From DAIUFH01 sp036844705 (GTDB taxonomy: Bacteria; Bacillota; Clostridia; Tissierellales; Tissierellaceae), in assembly GCA_036844705.1 (NCBI GenBank), contig DAIUFH010000002.1:1-64000 (forward strand): DNA of 64,000 nt, read 5' to 3'. How positions within the stretch are numbered: the stretch's first letter is position 1; each line of letters opens with the position of its first letter. The notes under the pieces were generated by a model that saw only the letters and a list, made by a program, of their open reading frames with translations, had not been told where the DNA came from and did no database searches. A program made the position numbers and the translations under genes. Positions 17,839 to 27,494 of this stretch are shown here, piece by piece.

Positions 17839-17869
17839 AAAGGCAGGAATACTTGGTGTTCCTGCCTTT
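17839..17869 (+). terminator. terminator after DUF3870 gene
   Basis: An 11-bp perfect stem, AAAGGCAGGAA / TTCCTGCCTTT, with a 9-nt loop directly after the stop codon. Confidence 0.8.
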
Positions 17870-18134
17870 AAAATTGTAAAAAAATAAAAAGCAGATTTCT
17901 ATATATTTGCAATATTTGGATAAGTGTATTATTATATATAGTATCACTAATAAATTTCTTTTAGGTTATGGTTATCATGCCTATCATTATCATCTATCGG
18001 AAATCCAACTTTCCTTATTAGGTTTTCCACTATACTGGTTTCATAAGAGGCTTATTGTTATGCTTTATTGAGACCTATTATATAATTCAAAATTATAAAT
18101 TACATTTAAAATTTAATATTTAGGAGGAATGAAA

Positions 18135-19154
18135 ATGTTACATGTTGGACTATTGTACACAAAAATTGAGACAGGCCATGACATGAATGAATTGAATCCT
18201 CATGGAGCTACACAGATAAATATTACTGTTAAAGCTATAGAAAAGGCTCTGTTAAGTAAAGGTCATAAAGTTACACTGATCTCAGCTTCACCTGATTTAA
18301 TCCAGAGAATATCTAGAATCAAAGACCTAGATGTAATTTTCAATGCATGTACTGGTATAACAAATAAAAAACAGCAGGCGAATGTGGTGGCTATGCTTGA
18401 GTTACAGGATATACCATTTGTCGGTTCGGGGCTTTCTGCTCAAATTTTAGGCTTACACAAGCAAATAAGTAAGAGATTATTTAGAAGTGTGAATATTCCT
18501 TCTCCAAAATTTCAGGTATTCTACACTGGTGATGAAGAAATTGAAGGATGTCTAAGATATCCACTAATCGTTAAACCTGAGCATGAGGGATCAAGTCTTG
18601 GTATTTCAAATGATAGCGTAGTATTCAGCGATATTTTCCTTAGAAATAAAGTCAAAGAAGTCATAGATATATTTGATCAGCCAGCATTAGTAGAGGAATT
18701 TGTAAGAGGTAGAGAGTTTACTGTTGGGGTATTAGGTAATGAAGATCCTGAAGTACTGCCAATACTTGAGATATTGTATAATGATAATAACAAAGATGGC
18801 TTAATGACTGTTGATATAAAAGCAAAGGATGCAGTTGGAATACAATGTCCAGCTAAAATTGATGAAAATATTGCTGATAAAATAAGATATTATGCAAAAA
18901 AGGCTTATAAAGTTTTAGGATGTAATGAATATGCAAGAATTGATGTGAGAATGGATAAGCATAATATACCTAATTTTATTGAAATAAATACACTTCCAGG
19001 TATGCAGCCAAATTATAGTGATTTCCCAAGAATGGCTAATGTCGGAGGCTATTCATATGAAGATTTAATAGATAAAATGATTAGACTTGCAATTGAAAGA
19101 GCTAAGAATGATATGGACAAGAGGGAGGAATTCTATGTTGGGGCTACCAGTTGA
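18135..19154 (+). CDS. ATP-grasp ligase, D-alanine--D-alanine ligase-like
   Basis: A 339-residue ATP-grasp protein. PLIVKPEHEGSSLGIS is the ATP-binding and triad segment of Ddl-type ligases, ALVEEFVRGREFTVGVLG follows, and ARIDVRMDKHNIPNFIEINTLPG holds the Mg-binding Asp, Glu and Asn. The N-terminal half, with FNACTGITNKKQQANVVAMLE and FVGSGLSA, differs from true Ddl, so the substrate is probably another amino acid or peptide. The ATG at 18129 is too close to AGGAGG; 18135 is 7 nt away. Its end overlaps the permease gene by 20 bp, implying translational coupling. Confidence 0.8.
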   Translation: MLHVGLLYTKIETGHDMNELNPHGATQINITVKAIEKALLSKGHKVTLISASPDLIQRISRIKDLDVIFNACTGITNKKQQANVVAMLELQDIPFVGSGLSAQILGLHKQISKRLFRSVNIPSPKFQVFYTGDEEIEGCLRYPLIVKPEHEGSSLGISNDSVVFSDIFLRNKVKEVIDIFDQPALVEEFVRGREFTVGVLGNEDPEVLPILEILYNDNNKDGLMTVDIKAKDAVGIQCPAKIDENIADKIRYYAKKAYKVLGCNEYARIDVRMDKHNIPNFIEINTLPGMQPNYSDFPRMANVGGYSYEDLIDKMIRLAIERAKNDMDKREEFYVGATS

Positions 19155-20505
19155 ATTACTCTATCTAATCGCTTTACTAATAGTGATAATTGTAGTGTTT
19201 GTAATTTTCAAAAGACCTATTTATGAAGCAATGCTCTTAGGGTTTTTGATTATGATAGTACTATTAGGAAAACTGGATAAATTATTTTATTATTTGATAA
19301 AACCATCAACAAATACGCTCTTTTATGCTATAGTGGCTTTCTTATCTTTGGCATTTATATTGGGAAAGACAGATGTAGTGTCAAGCATCATTGACTTTAT
19401 ACTCTCGATTGTGGGAAGGGTTAGAGGTGGAGCAGGTTATGTAGCTCTAATATCTAGTACATTTATGGCAGCTTTATCAGGGACGGGTCCAGGCAATGTT
19501 GCTGCTACTGGAGTATTTACTATACCGGCAATGATAAAAACAAAGTTTCCTAGAGAATTGGCAGCAACTGTAGAGATGTCAGCCAGTTCATTGGGGCCAA
19601 TGATACCACCATCTGGTACGATTCTACTTGCATTTGGGGTTCTTGATTCTATTTTTCCAGGACAATATACTCTTTCGGCGTTCTGGATGGCTGTATGGGG
19701 AATTGGTATATGGTTCATATTACAGAGAGTAGTTACACTTTACCTATTCTGTAGATATTATAAGGTCGAACCTGTTTCAAAGGAAGATATTCCAAGTATG
19801 AGGGAGACCTTTAAGAATGGTTGGAAAGCCATATTAATTCCGTTGATAATTTTTATACCACTTTTCTTCGATTTTAAGTTCAATCAAACTTTTATAACTA
19901 ATAGATTAGGAGTGGAGGGAGCTAAAGCTTTTTCGAACTCTGTAATTTTATTTACTCCTGGTGTTGCAGCTATCTATGCCTTATTAATCGGTCGAAATAA
20001 AATAGATGGAGGTCTAAACTTATCAAATTTATATAAATTATTTAAAAAGGGAATAAAGGAAATTGTTCCTGTTTCTGCAACTATATATTTTGCATATTGC
20101 ATATCAGAGCTTTTCGGAGATGTTAATTTAGGTGGGAACTTAGGAGATTATATTGCTTCATTTAATATGACAAAGCTACAATTAGTATTTTTCTTTCCAA
20201 TATTTACAACCTTTTTAGGAATGTTCTTGCCAGGCTCTTCTCAGGTAGCTATATTCGGAGCAATGATTGTAAGTGGACTTGCGGCAGTCGGTATAAATCC
20301 TATCTTAGCTGCTGCAATTTTACCGGCTATAACAGGTGCATTGGAGGGAATGACACCTCCGTTGGCCTTGGCTATGTATACAGCAATGGGGATAGCTAAA
20401 TCTAAAATGAAGGAAACAACTTTATTGGCAATTATTTGGGTAATAGCTCATTTGATTGTTGCTATTGCAATATTGGCACAAATTCTACCGATTCCATTTC
20501 TATAA
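19135..20505 (+). CDS. TRAP-transporter large-permease-like protein (DctM family)
   Basis: A 456-residue membrane protein with about 12 hydrophobic segments. ALSGTGPGNVAATGVFTIPA and SSLGPMIPPSGTILLAFG match the re-entrant repeat motifs of TRAP large permeases, with a second half carrying LPGSSQVAIFGAMIVSG and ALEGMTPPLALAMYTAMG. No DctP binding protein or standard DctQ is present nearby. The start is ATG at 19135 with GGGAGGA upstream, inside the end of the ATP-grasp gene. It probably moves the substrate or product of that ligase, an inference from coupling only. Confidence 0.75.
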   Translation: MLGLPVELLYLIALLIVIIVVFVIFKRPIYEAMLLGFLIMIVLLGKLDKLFYYLIKPSTNTLFYAIVAFLSLAFILGKTDVVSSIIDFILSIVGRVRGGAGYVALISSTFMAALSGTGPGNVAATGVFTIPAMIKTKFPRELAATVEMSASSLGPMIPPSGTILLAFGVLDSIFPGQYTLSAFWMAVWGIGIWFILQRVVTLYLFCRYYKVEPVSKEDIPSMRETFKNGWKAILIPLIIFIPLFFDFKFNQTFITNRLGVEGAKAFSNSVILFTPGVAAIYALLIGRNKIDGGLNLSNLYKLFKKGIKEIVPVSATIYFAYCISELFGDVNLGGNLGDYIASFNMTKLQLVFFFPIFTTFLGMFLPGSSQVAIFGAMIVSGLAAVGINPILAAAILPAITGALEGMTPPLALAMYTAMGIAKSKMKETTLLAIIWVIAHLIVAIAILAQILPIPFL

Positions 20506-20519
20506 TAAAGGAGGATATC

Positions 20520-20774
20520 ATGAAAGCAAAAATTTGTAATATATTGAATTCAATTTTTAGTTCACTTTTATTAATAGCAATATTAGGTGGGGGAATTGTT
20601 TTTATAATGTATGTAATGGCTTTATTGATAGGAGGCGATATGGGAGAAACATTGGCATTAAATGCTAAGAATACTGTAATGCCAATATTCATTAGGGTAT
20701 CAGCCATTGGGATATTAGCTGGGCTTATTTCCTCATATGTTATTGGGCAACATAGTCTATCGATAGACGATTAA
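20520..20774 (+). CDS. 84-aa two-TM membrane protein
   Basis: An 84-residue protein with two hydrophobic helices (about residues 14-38 and 55-75) separated by a short loop, GGDMGETLALNAKNTVMP. The start ATG at 20520 has AAAGGAGG 5-6 nt upstream; the longer frame beginning at 20436 lies inside the permease gene. It follows the permease by 14 bp. It is too short to be a normal four-helix DctQ but could be a reduced small subunit. No family recognised. Confidence 0.7.
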   Translation: MKAKICNILNSIFSSLLLIAILGGGIVFIMYVMALLIGGDMGETLALNAKNTVMPIFIRVSAIGILAGLISSYVIGQHSLSIDD

Positions 20775-20800
20775 AAAACCACGGATAGGCCGTGGTTTTT
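20774..20800 (+). terminator. terminator of the ATP-grasp/permease operon
   Basis: An 11-bp perfect stem, AAAAACCACGG / CCGTGGTTTTT, with a 5-nt loop, overlapping the last stop codon. Its A-rich 5' arm can also serve the opposing hydrolase gene. Confidence 0.85.
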
Positions 20801-20803
20801 ATA

Positions 20804-21481
20804 TTAAAGTTCGTATGTTTCTCCTATTTTCATTATCTTTGTTTTACAAGTTTTATTATTTTCTTCAAATTCCTTAGGATCTGCTTTTATTACGGGGAAT
20901 GTGTCATAGTGCATTGGAATAACAAGCTCTGGTTTAATAAATTCTGTAGCTAATACAGCATCATCTATATCCATTGTAAAATTTCCGCCTATAGGCAACA
21001 TAGCTACATCAATATGTTCAAGCTCCAATAATTTCATGTCCATTGTAAGTCCGGTATCTCCTGCATGGTATATTTTCTTATTATTGACTTCGATTACAAA
21101 GCCACATGGATTACCACCATCTACTGGTCCGTCTTCAGTGCTTATAGCTGAACCATGTAAGGCGGGAGTAAGCTTAACAGTACCAAAGTCAAATTTATGT
21201 CTGCCACCGATATGCATGGAGTGTGTCTTTAAACCTTGTTCGTTTAGATAATTAGAAATCTCTGCATTTGTAATTATTAGGGCATCATTTGATTTAGCAA
21301 GATCTACTGTGTCTCCAAGATGATCTCCGTGACCGTGAGTAACAAAGATATGAGTTAGATTTTTAATTTCGTCTACATTTATATTTGACAATGAATTGCC
21401 TGAGATAAAGGGGTCTATTATAGCCTTAAAGCTGTCGTCTTCAAATATAAATGCAGAATGTCCGAGATAAGTAATTTTCAT
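20804..21481 (-). CDS. metal-dependent hydrolase, UPF0173 (MBL fold)
   Basis: A 225-residue metallo-beta-lactamase-fold protein. The metal ligands are visible in THGHGDHLGD (HxHxDH), a histidine in TPALHGSAIS, IYHAGDTGLTMDMK (Asp), and PMHYDTFP (His). MKITYLGHSAFIFE is the usual UPF0173/YtkL N terminus and the length fits. The in vivo substrate is unknown for the family. The start ATG at 21481 follows AAAGGAGAG at 8 nt. Confidence 0.85.
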   Translation of the reverse strand: MKITYLGHSAFIFEDDSFKAIIDPFISGNSLSNINVDEIKNLTHIFVTHGHGDHLGDTVDLAKSNDALIITNAEISNYLNEQGLKTHSMHIGGRHKFDFGTVKLTPALHGSAISTEDGPVDGGNPCGFVIEVNNKKIYHAGDTGLTMDMKLLELEHIDVAMLPIGGNFTMDIDDAVLATEFIKPELVIPMHYDTFPVIKADPKEFEENNKTCKTKIMKIGETYEL

Positions 21482-21525
21482 AATGAATCTCTCCTTTCTT
21501 CCTTATGAATGATTATACCCAAAAA

Positions 21526-21808
21526 TACGAGTTAAGAACTAAGAGTTAAACCCGGGATTCTTTGATAGCATACATTATACTGCTAGTCTCAGAATGACAT
21601 ATCTTTGTCATCCTGAACTGCTTATGAAAGATCAGGGGTTGAGAATGATAAAACCCGAGATTCTTCAGTAGTAAAGCACCTGTTGTCCGTCTCAGGACAA
21701 CAGAGGTTTTGGTCATTCTGAACGTTAGTGAAGAATCTCGGGTTTTAGAATTTTAATTATGAATTATGAATTATGAATTGTGAACTGTGAATTGTGAATC
21801 GTAATTGT
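21526..21808. repeat. composite intergenic repeat: heptads plus hairpin element
   Basis: Contains AAGAACTAAGAGTT heptads (about 21529-21549), a degraded CCCGGGATTC copy (21549-21600), a full copy of the hairpin repeat with perfect 17-bp arms (21651-21667 with 21729-21745) and an inner perfect 9-bp hairpin CTGTTGTCC / GGACAACAG (21680-21703), then ATTGTGA heptads to 21808. It fills the whole spacer between the UPF0173 and SLH genes; no gene seen. Confidence 0.85.
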
Positions 21809-21810
21809 AA

Positions 21811-22416
21811 TTACAATTTCAGATTCAATTTATCTGCTAATGTTAAAGTACTTCCCTTAAGTGTTAGCCTTAGGGTGTTCATTGTCATTATGGCCATTTG
21901 ACCACGTGTTATTTCTGCATTGGAGTCAACATCAAGGCCTTGCATAATACCTAATTTTATGGCTAAGTCAGATACTGTATTCCACAATCTTGATTCTTCT
22001 TTATAGCCAAGAACCCTCAGTAGTACAGCCATATATTGTTGAGCTGTAACATTTTTATCAATTCCAAATTTATTGTTGCCTATACCTTTAATCAATCCCT
22101 TATTAACTGCCCATCCTATATAGGGCTCATAATATGAATAATCATCTGTTATATCTGTAAATTGTGGTCTTAGAAAAAGGGCTTTTGCTTTGGCTTCTTC
22201 TCTATATATTCTACTTATCAATACAACCATGTCTTGTCTGTAAAGTTTTTTATCTAACATTAAGTCTCCATCATCATTACCTACTAGAACACCTAAGGCT
22301 TCTAAAGCATTACCAGAGGAGAGAACTAAATCATCTGGTGCAGCATTTGCTATGATTGGTATCATAAAAGACAAAAGCATTGAAATAAGTAAGATTACTA
22401 CTACAACTTTCTTCAA
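21811..22416 (-). CDS. SLH-domain cell-surface protein, 201 aa
   Basis: A small exported protein. The signal peptide is MKKVVVVILLISMLLSFMIPIIANA with cleavage expected near residue 25. The remaining 175 residues read as S-layer-homology material: ITDDYSYYEPYIGWAVNKGL, GIGNNKFGIDKNVTAQQYMAV and DVDSNAEITRGQMAIMTMNT. It is about three SLH units and nothing else, so it may be a wall-anchored structural or adaptor protein. Start TTG at 22416 behind AAAGGAGAG. Divergent from pyrG. Confidence 0.8.
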   Translation of the reverse strand: MKKVVVVILLISMLLSFMIPIIANAAPDDLVLSSGNALEALGVLVGNDDGDLMLDKKLYRQDMVVLISRIYREEAKAKALFLRPQFTDITDDYSYYEPYIGWAVNKGLIKGIGNNKFGIDKNVTAQQYMAVLLRVLGYKEESRLWNTVSDLAIKLGIMQGLDVDSNAEITRGQMAIMTMNTLRLTLKGSTLTLADKLNLKL

Positions 22417-22483
22417 ACTATCTCTCCTTTCTATAAGCTTTAATAATTTAATTATACTATAAAAACAGTAAATGTAATATTAA

Positions 22484-24178
<1,695 letters not shown>

Positions 24179-24212
24179 TTGTCACCAAAATGTAACAACA
24201 AATTACCTGATT

Positions 24213-24241
24213 TTGTTATAGAATATATATAAAAGTATATA
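24213..24241 (+). promoter_or_regulatory. probable promoter of the 629-aa SLH gene
   Basis: TTGTTA, 17-bp spacer, TATATA, about 25 bp before the start codon. Confidence 0.45.
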
Positions 24242-24266
24242 TAAAATAGACAAAGGGGGGCTAAAT

Positions 24267-26156
24267 ATGAATTTTAGCAAGAAATTTCTAAGGGTCATGT
24301 CATTAGCTTTAATGGTTCTTATCTTAATTCCTGCAATGCCATCTCATGCTGCAACCTTTAGTGATGTAAACAGTAACCACTGGGCTTATAGCTATATCGA
24401 AAAAATGGCTAAGTTGAAATTTATAACTGGTTATGATGATGGAACATTTAAACCTAAGAGTACTTTAACATATTTGGAAACTATTCAATTGTTGTCCAAG
24501 CTATTAAATATTTCTGATAGTGAAGTTAAAGCCAGTAAGGAGGCCTATGGTAAACTTGTAGCTGATTTAAAGGTAGTATCATGGGCACAGGAAGCTGTAA
24601 TGAAATGTCTTTATAAGGGTGTTATAACTGAAGCTGAACTGAAGTCTGCAGCTTCTAAAGATATGATAAGAGTAGGTACCAACAAGAGAGTTGGCAGACT
24701 GGATATTAGTATTTACATGGCTAAGGCCATGGGGCTTGAGGAAGAAGCGAATAGCAAGGCTTTTGTATCATTGACATTTAAGGATTTATTATCTATCAAA
24801 TCAGAATATCATAAGCTATTATATGTATTGATTGATGCTGGAGTTTTAAGTGCAAATGGAACAGGTAATGGTTATTTTGAACCTTCTTCTCCATTGCTTA
24901 GAGAACAAATGGCTAAGATGATGTCAGCAGCATATGATTACTTACAAAAGAATCCACAAGATTCAAAGCCAGTTGAAAATCCTGAATCAGCGGATTTAGT
25001 AGTTGGAAATATAATTAAGATTACAAATCTAGGAGAAAATACGTTTTTAACTGTAAAAGATAAATCCAATAAGGAAGCAGCTTATTTAGTAGATTCAAAT
25101 ACATCCATTAGATTAGATGGAAAAACTGTTAAAGTAAATAGTCTATATGAAGGACAAGTTATTGAAATAACAATTAAAAAAGGAACAAGTACAGCCGTAA
25201 GTATTGAAGCTGAATCCCATGAAGAAAAGCTAACAGGTACAATTAAGAGTATCTTACCTATATCCAATAAGCTTGAAGTAGAGTATAAAAAAGGCAGTAC
25301 AACAAACACTATCCAGTTAATAGTTGACAATAATTCTGAGATTGAACTAAATGGGAAAGATGCCGATCTTTATGATTTGAAAAAGGGCGATGAAGTTAGT
25401 CTTGTAATTTCAAACAATTTAGTTTTAGAGCTTAAAGCAACAACCCAGTTTGGAGATATAGAGGGAACAATTGTAGATATAGATAGTAAGAAATTTATTA
25501 CTGTGGAAAATTCAAAGGGTATTGAAACCGAATATGAAGTAGATGAGGATGTCTCCATTCATAGAAATGGAAGAAAAGCTGACTTTTCAGATTTGAGAGT
25601 TGGTGACGAAGTAGAGCTAGAGCTTGAATATGGTTTGATTGTTGATATCGATGCTGAAGTTGTAGAGAAGGATATTGAAGGATATATCACTGCGATATCC
25701 TCCAGATTGAATACTGGGACAGAAATAACTATAAAAAATAGAAAAACAAATAAAGAAGAAACTTATACATTATCCAGAAATGCAACGATAGAAGTCGATG
25801 GAGAGACAGCTACAACCTTTAGTTTGAACGTAGGCTATTTTGTCGAAGCAGTAGTTGGAAGTGACGAAATCATAGAGATGGAAGCGGATTCTGTAGGTGC
25901 TGAGTCTATGATTAGAGGTAAGATAACTAAGATAAACACCCGAAGAAAAAAAATAGAATTGGATATTCTTAGTTCTGATTTGCCTGGATATACCTATGGA
26001 GACAATATTGAAATCAAGTTATCTGATGATGTCATTATTACAGAAGGTAGTTATGATGACTGGGATATAGATGATTTGAAAAGGAGAATGACAGTATATA
26101 TCTTCGGATACTATGATGGATCTACATTTATGGCAAATGAAATCAATATTAGATAG
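24267..26156 (+). CDS. SLH-domain protein with five tandem beta-rich repeats
   Basis: A 629-residue exported surface protein. The signal peptide runs to about residue 28 (ends PSHA). Residues 29-235 form three S-layer-homology units, the first marked by FSDVNSNHWAYSYIEKM and GYDDGTFKPKSTLT and the last by GNGYFEPSSPLLREQMAK. From about 245 to the end are five repeats of 65-80 residues, each beginning G.I..I and containing an IxxxGK/R.A....L..GD/Q.VE motif, for example IRLDGKTVKVNSLYEGQVIE and IHRNGRKADFSDLRVGDEVE. The repeats look like small beta barrels. Function unknown, probably an S-layer-bound wall protein. Confidence 0.85.
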   Translation: MNFSKKFLRVMSLALMVLILIPAMPSHAATFSDVNSNHWAYSYIEKMAKLKFITGYDDGTFKPKSTLTYLETIQLLSKLLNISDSEVKASKEAYGKLVADLKVVSWAQEAVMKCLYKGVITEAELKSAASKDMIRVGTNKRVGRLDISIYMAKAMGLEEEANSKAFVSLTFKDLLSIKSEYHKLLYVLIDAGVLSANGTGNGYFEPSSPLLREQMAKMMSAAYDYLQKNPQDSKPVENPESADLVVGNIIKITNLGENTFLTVKDKSNKEAAYLVDSNTSIRLDGKTVKVNSLYEGQVIEITIKKGTSTAVSIEAESHEEKLTGTIKSILPISNKLEVEYKKGSTTNTIQLIVDNNSEIELNGKDADLYDLKKGDEVSLVISNNLVLELKATTQFGDIEGTIVDIDSKKFITVENSKGIETEYEVDEDVSIHRNGRKADFSDLRVGDEVELELEYGLIVDIDAEVVEKDIEGYITAISSRLNTGTEITIKNRKTNKEETYTLSRNATIEVDGETATTFSLNVGYFVEAVVGSDEIIEMEADSVGAESMIRGKITKINTRRKKIELDILSSDLPGYTYGDNIEIKLSDDVIITEGSYDDWDIDDLKRRMTVYIFGYYDGSTFMANEINIR

Positions 26157-26158
26157 GA

Positions 26159-26184
26159 AAATGACCAGGAAGTCCTGGTCATTT
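26159..26184. terminator. bidirectional terminator
   Basis: An 11-bp perfect stem, AAATGACCAGG / CCTGGTCATTT, with a 4-nt loop between convergent genes, AT tails on both sides. Confidence 0.85.
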
Positions 26185-26189
26185 AAATT

Positions 26190-27494
26190 TTATTCAGTTC
26201 TTATAGCTTCTAGTGCAGAAAGATTCATTGCACGTTTTGCAGGATAATATCCTGAAAGTATACCTATTAATGCCGAGAAGGCCATGGCCGCAAATATTAG
26301 CCAGATAGGTATGATGGATATCCTTGTATCTGGACCTGTTCCAAAGTAGTCTCCAAAACGACTTCCAAATTTATTTAACAGGAAAGAAAGTAAATAGCTA
26401 AATGCTCCCCCAAATATACCTCCTAAAAGACCGATCAATGCAGATTCAAATAAGAACAATCGCTTAATGTCCTTCATAGATGCCCCTATAACCTTCATAA
26501 CACCAATTTCCTTCGTTCTCTCATATATACTCATTACCATTGTATTAGTTATACCAATAGCCGCTACAATAAGCGATATGGCACCTATTCCTCCAAGAAC
26601 AGCTTGGATAACACCTGCTGTTTTTTTCATGGATTCAAGTTGGTCATTTAAACTATAAGCTTCATGTCCCATTGCTATAATTGCATCCTGAACTTCCTTT
26701 ACGTTTTTCATGTCATTGACCTTAACATTTATTTGCTGGTATTGAGATTCACTTTGTCTTCCAGGCTGTGGCTTAACATTTTCAGCTTTTTCTTTTTCTT
26801 TAATTAACTTTTGAACTTCCTTGATAGGCATATATATACCGTATCCTGTTTCCCAATCTCCTTCAGCTAGTACTCCAGCTGTTTTGATTTTATATTCCTT
26901 ATAGTTTGGAGTCTCCATTCCTGGTTCGTCCCATCCATAGTTTGGATTAAGTGTAAGAGTCATTCTATCCTTCATTAGATCTACTTTTGGCTCTCTCCAT
27001 ACTCTAGCTTTAGGCTCGTAAAAGTTTTGACTCATATTGCCACCAAATACAACTGTTAATTCATCTGCGTTGTTTAACAGACGACCTTCTGCTATTTCAA
27101 ATCCAAATTCCTCCATTACGTCCGGATCAATTCCCTTAATAGGGGCTTGAGCTACATATCTACCATCTATTATTGCGCCATAGGTTTCAATAGTAGGACT
27201 TACTGCAACTACATTATCTAAATTTTTAAATGATTGAACTGCACTATCATCTAGTTTTACCTGATCCTGTTTTGGCATAGAGGGATCTACCCATCTTTGA
27301 TGTACGTTTATGGTAGTTAGACTACCCCATTGTGCAATTTGATCTTCAAAAGCCTGAGATAGACCAAAGCCAAGGCTAAGCATTACGATAATGGAGCTAG
27401 CCCCTATAACAACACTCAATATTGTTAAAATAGTACGCATTTTCCTTCTCCACAGATTCTTGCTTCCCATTCGGATTAAATCTAAACTATTCAT
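26190..27494 (-). CDS. ABC transporter permease (MacB/FtsX family)
   Basis: A 434-residue permease with one N-terminal helix (about 20-42), a large extracytoplasmic MacB-periplasmic-core-like domain, and three C-terminal helices with the FtsX segment RTKEIGVMKVIGASMKDIKRLFLFESALIG. It ends with the usual YYPAKRAMNLSALEAIRTE. It is the last gene of a three-gene minus-strand operon with an ATPase and a COG1361-like protein and overlaps the latter by 8 bp. Such systems export or handle lipids or peptides, or act as mechanotransmitters; the substrate is not readable. Confidence 0.88.
   Translation of the reverse strand: MNSLDLIRMGSKNLWRRKMRTILTILSVVIGASSIIVMLSLGFGLSQAFEDQIAQWGSLTTINVHQRWVDPSMPKQDQVKLDDSAVQSFKNLDNVVAVSPTIETYGAIIDGRYVAQAPIKGIDPDVMEEFGFEIAEGRLLNNADELTVVFGGNMSQNFYEPKARVWREPKVDLMKDRMTLTLNPNYGWDEPGMETPNYKEYKIKTAGVLAEGDWETGYGIYMPIKEVQKLIKEKEKAENVKPQPGRQSESQYQQINVKVNDMKNVKEVQDAIIAMGHEAYSLNDQLESMKKTAGVIQAVLGGIGAISLIVAAIGITNTMVMSIYERTKEIGVMKVIGASMKDIKRLFLFESALIGLLGGIFGGAFSYLLSFLLNKFGSRFGDYFGTGPDTRISIIPIWLIFAAMAFSALIGILSGYYPAKRAMNLSALEAIRTE

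Noticed and set aside
18000..18134. Riboswitch in front of the ATP-grasp gene
   Set aside because: Only a weak GGAAATCC / GGTTTTCC pairing and ATAAG / CTTAT hairpin are seen, with no terminator or conserved core.
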